A DNA stretch of 5,385 bases, from positions 1-5,385 of the forward strand of contig JAITMW010000015.1 in NCBI GenBank assembly GCA_031277155.1, in the 5' to 3' direction. The notes under the pieces are model-generated. The model saw nothing but the letters and a program-made list of their open reading frames with translations. It had not been told where the DNA came from and made no database searches. Shown one piece after another: positions 5,281 through 5,385 of this stretch (the first letter of the stretch is position 1; each line of letters starts with the position of its first letter). Source of the stretch: Clostridiales bacterium (GTDB taxonomy: Bacteria; Bacillota; Clostridia; Lachnospirales; WRAX01). The translations under genes were made by a program, and so were the position numbers.

Positions 5281-5384
5281 TTTGCGAAGCTGATTTTTAG
5301 CCAATCGAGGAGGGCGCGACGACGCATATACAGAGTAATCTGCTAGGAGCGCCCGACGAAGGGTGGCGGAAAATCAGCCGCAAA
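5281..5384 (+). repeat. Long interrupted inverted repeat, probably a structured RNA element after nusG
   Basis: The left arm TTTGCG + GCTGATTTT (5281-5286, 5289-5297) pairs with the right arm AAAATCAGC + CGCAAA (5370-5378, 5379-5384), leaving only a two-A bulge (5287-5288). Inside, GCCA (5300-5303) pairs with TGGC (5364-5367) and GGGCGC (5312-5317) with GCGCCC (5349-5354). The segments between stems are purine-rich and alike: GAGGA (5307-5311), GACGA (5318-5322), TAGGA (5344-5348) and GACGAA (5355-5360). The tip can form CAGA/TCTG (5331-5334/5339-5342) closed by GTAA, a GNRA-type tetraloop, or alternatively GCA/TGC (5324-5326/5341-5343). No U-run follows, so it is not an ordinary terminator, and no credible open reading frame runs through it. 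Its style resembles dispersed palindromic elements found in some clostridial genomes, but I cannot name a family and see only one copy here. Strand is given as that of the surrounding operon. Confidence 0.7.
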
Positions 5385-5385
5385 G

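Noticed and set aside
4675..5304. Long - strand open frame (209 codons) opposite nusG
   Set aside because: It lies antisense to an unmistakable nusG, shows no family features, and would start inside the inverted-repeat element.
5281..5384. Intrinsic terminator for the rpmG-secE-nusG operon
   Set aside because: The inverted repeat is long, has internal loops, and is not followed by a U-run within the window, so it does not look like a rho-independent terminator.

Overview
The window (5385 bp) looks like chromosomal DNA of an anaerobic, Clostridia-type member of the Bacillota. Pointers are the zinc-finger form of ribosomal protein L33 placed before secE and nusG, strong GGAGG/GAGGTG-type ribosome binding sites, consensus promoters, and a histidine-degradation pair that uses a stand-alone cyclodeaminase. 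The species cannot be named from the sequence. GC content is moderate to high in the genes and very low in the control region at about 4040-4260.

Layout. Positions 1-1375 (+ strand) hold the 3' part of hutI (imidazolonepropionase) and, overlapping it by one base, fchA (formimidoyl-THF cyclodeaminase / methenyl-THF cyclohydrolase). Together they give the late steps of histidine breakdown to formiminoglutamate and the entry of its formimino carbon into the folate pool. A strong two-way terminator at 1402-1423 separates them from a convergent set on the - strand. Read in transcription order (4021 down to 1429), that set is a secreted or membrane-anchored polysaccharide deacetylase, a helical protein resembling flagellar FlgN/FliT-type chaperones, a VOC/glyoxalase-fold protein, and a small two-helix membrane protein. 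The first three are joined by 4-base ATGA overlaps and are surely one operon. The fourth lies 102 bp further on and may be read through.

The AT-rich interval 4022-4262 carries back-to-back promoters, one for the - operon and one (TTGACA, 17 bp, TGaTAGTAT) for the + strand operon rpmG-secE-nusG. These genes encode a ribosomal protein, the SecE subunit of the Sec translocon, and the transcription elongation/antitermination factor NusG. This is the classical block that usually precedes rplK-rplA-rplJ-rplL.

After nusG no ribosomal gene begins within the window. The last ~105 bases instead form a long interrupted inverted repeat that folds as a rod with purine-rich internal loops and a possible GNRA-capped tip. 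It is the most interesting unexplained piece of the window. Smaller oddities are a perfect 13-bp tandem duplication across the rpmG stop codon, a terminator-like mini-hairpin at the very start of the rpmG transcript, and a duplicated MKLTE start in fchA. I found no CRISPR array, insertion sequence, tRNA or rRNA, and no gene-free stretch longer than about 240 bases.
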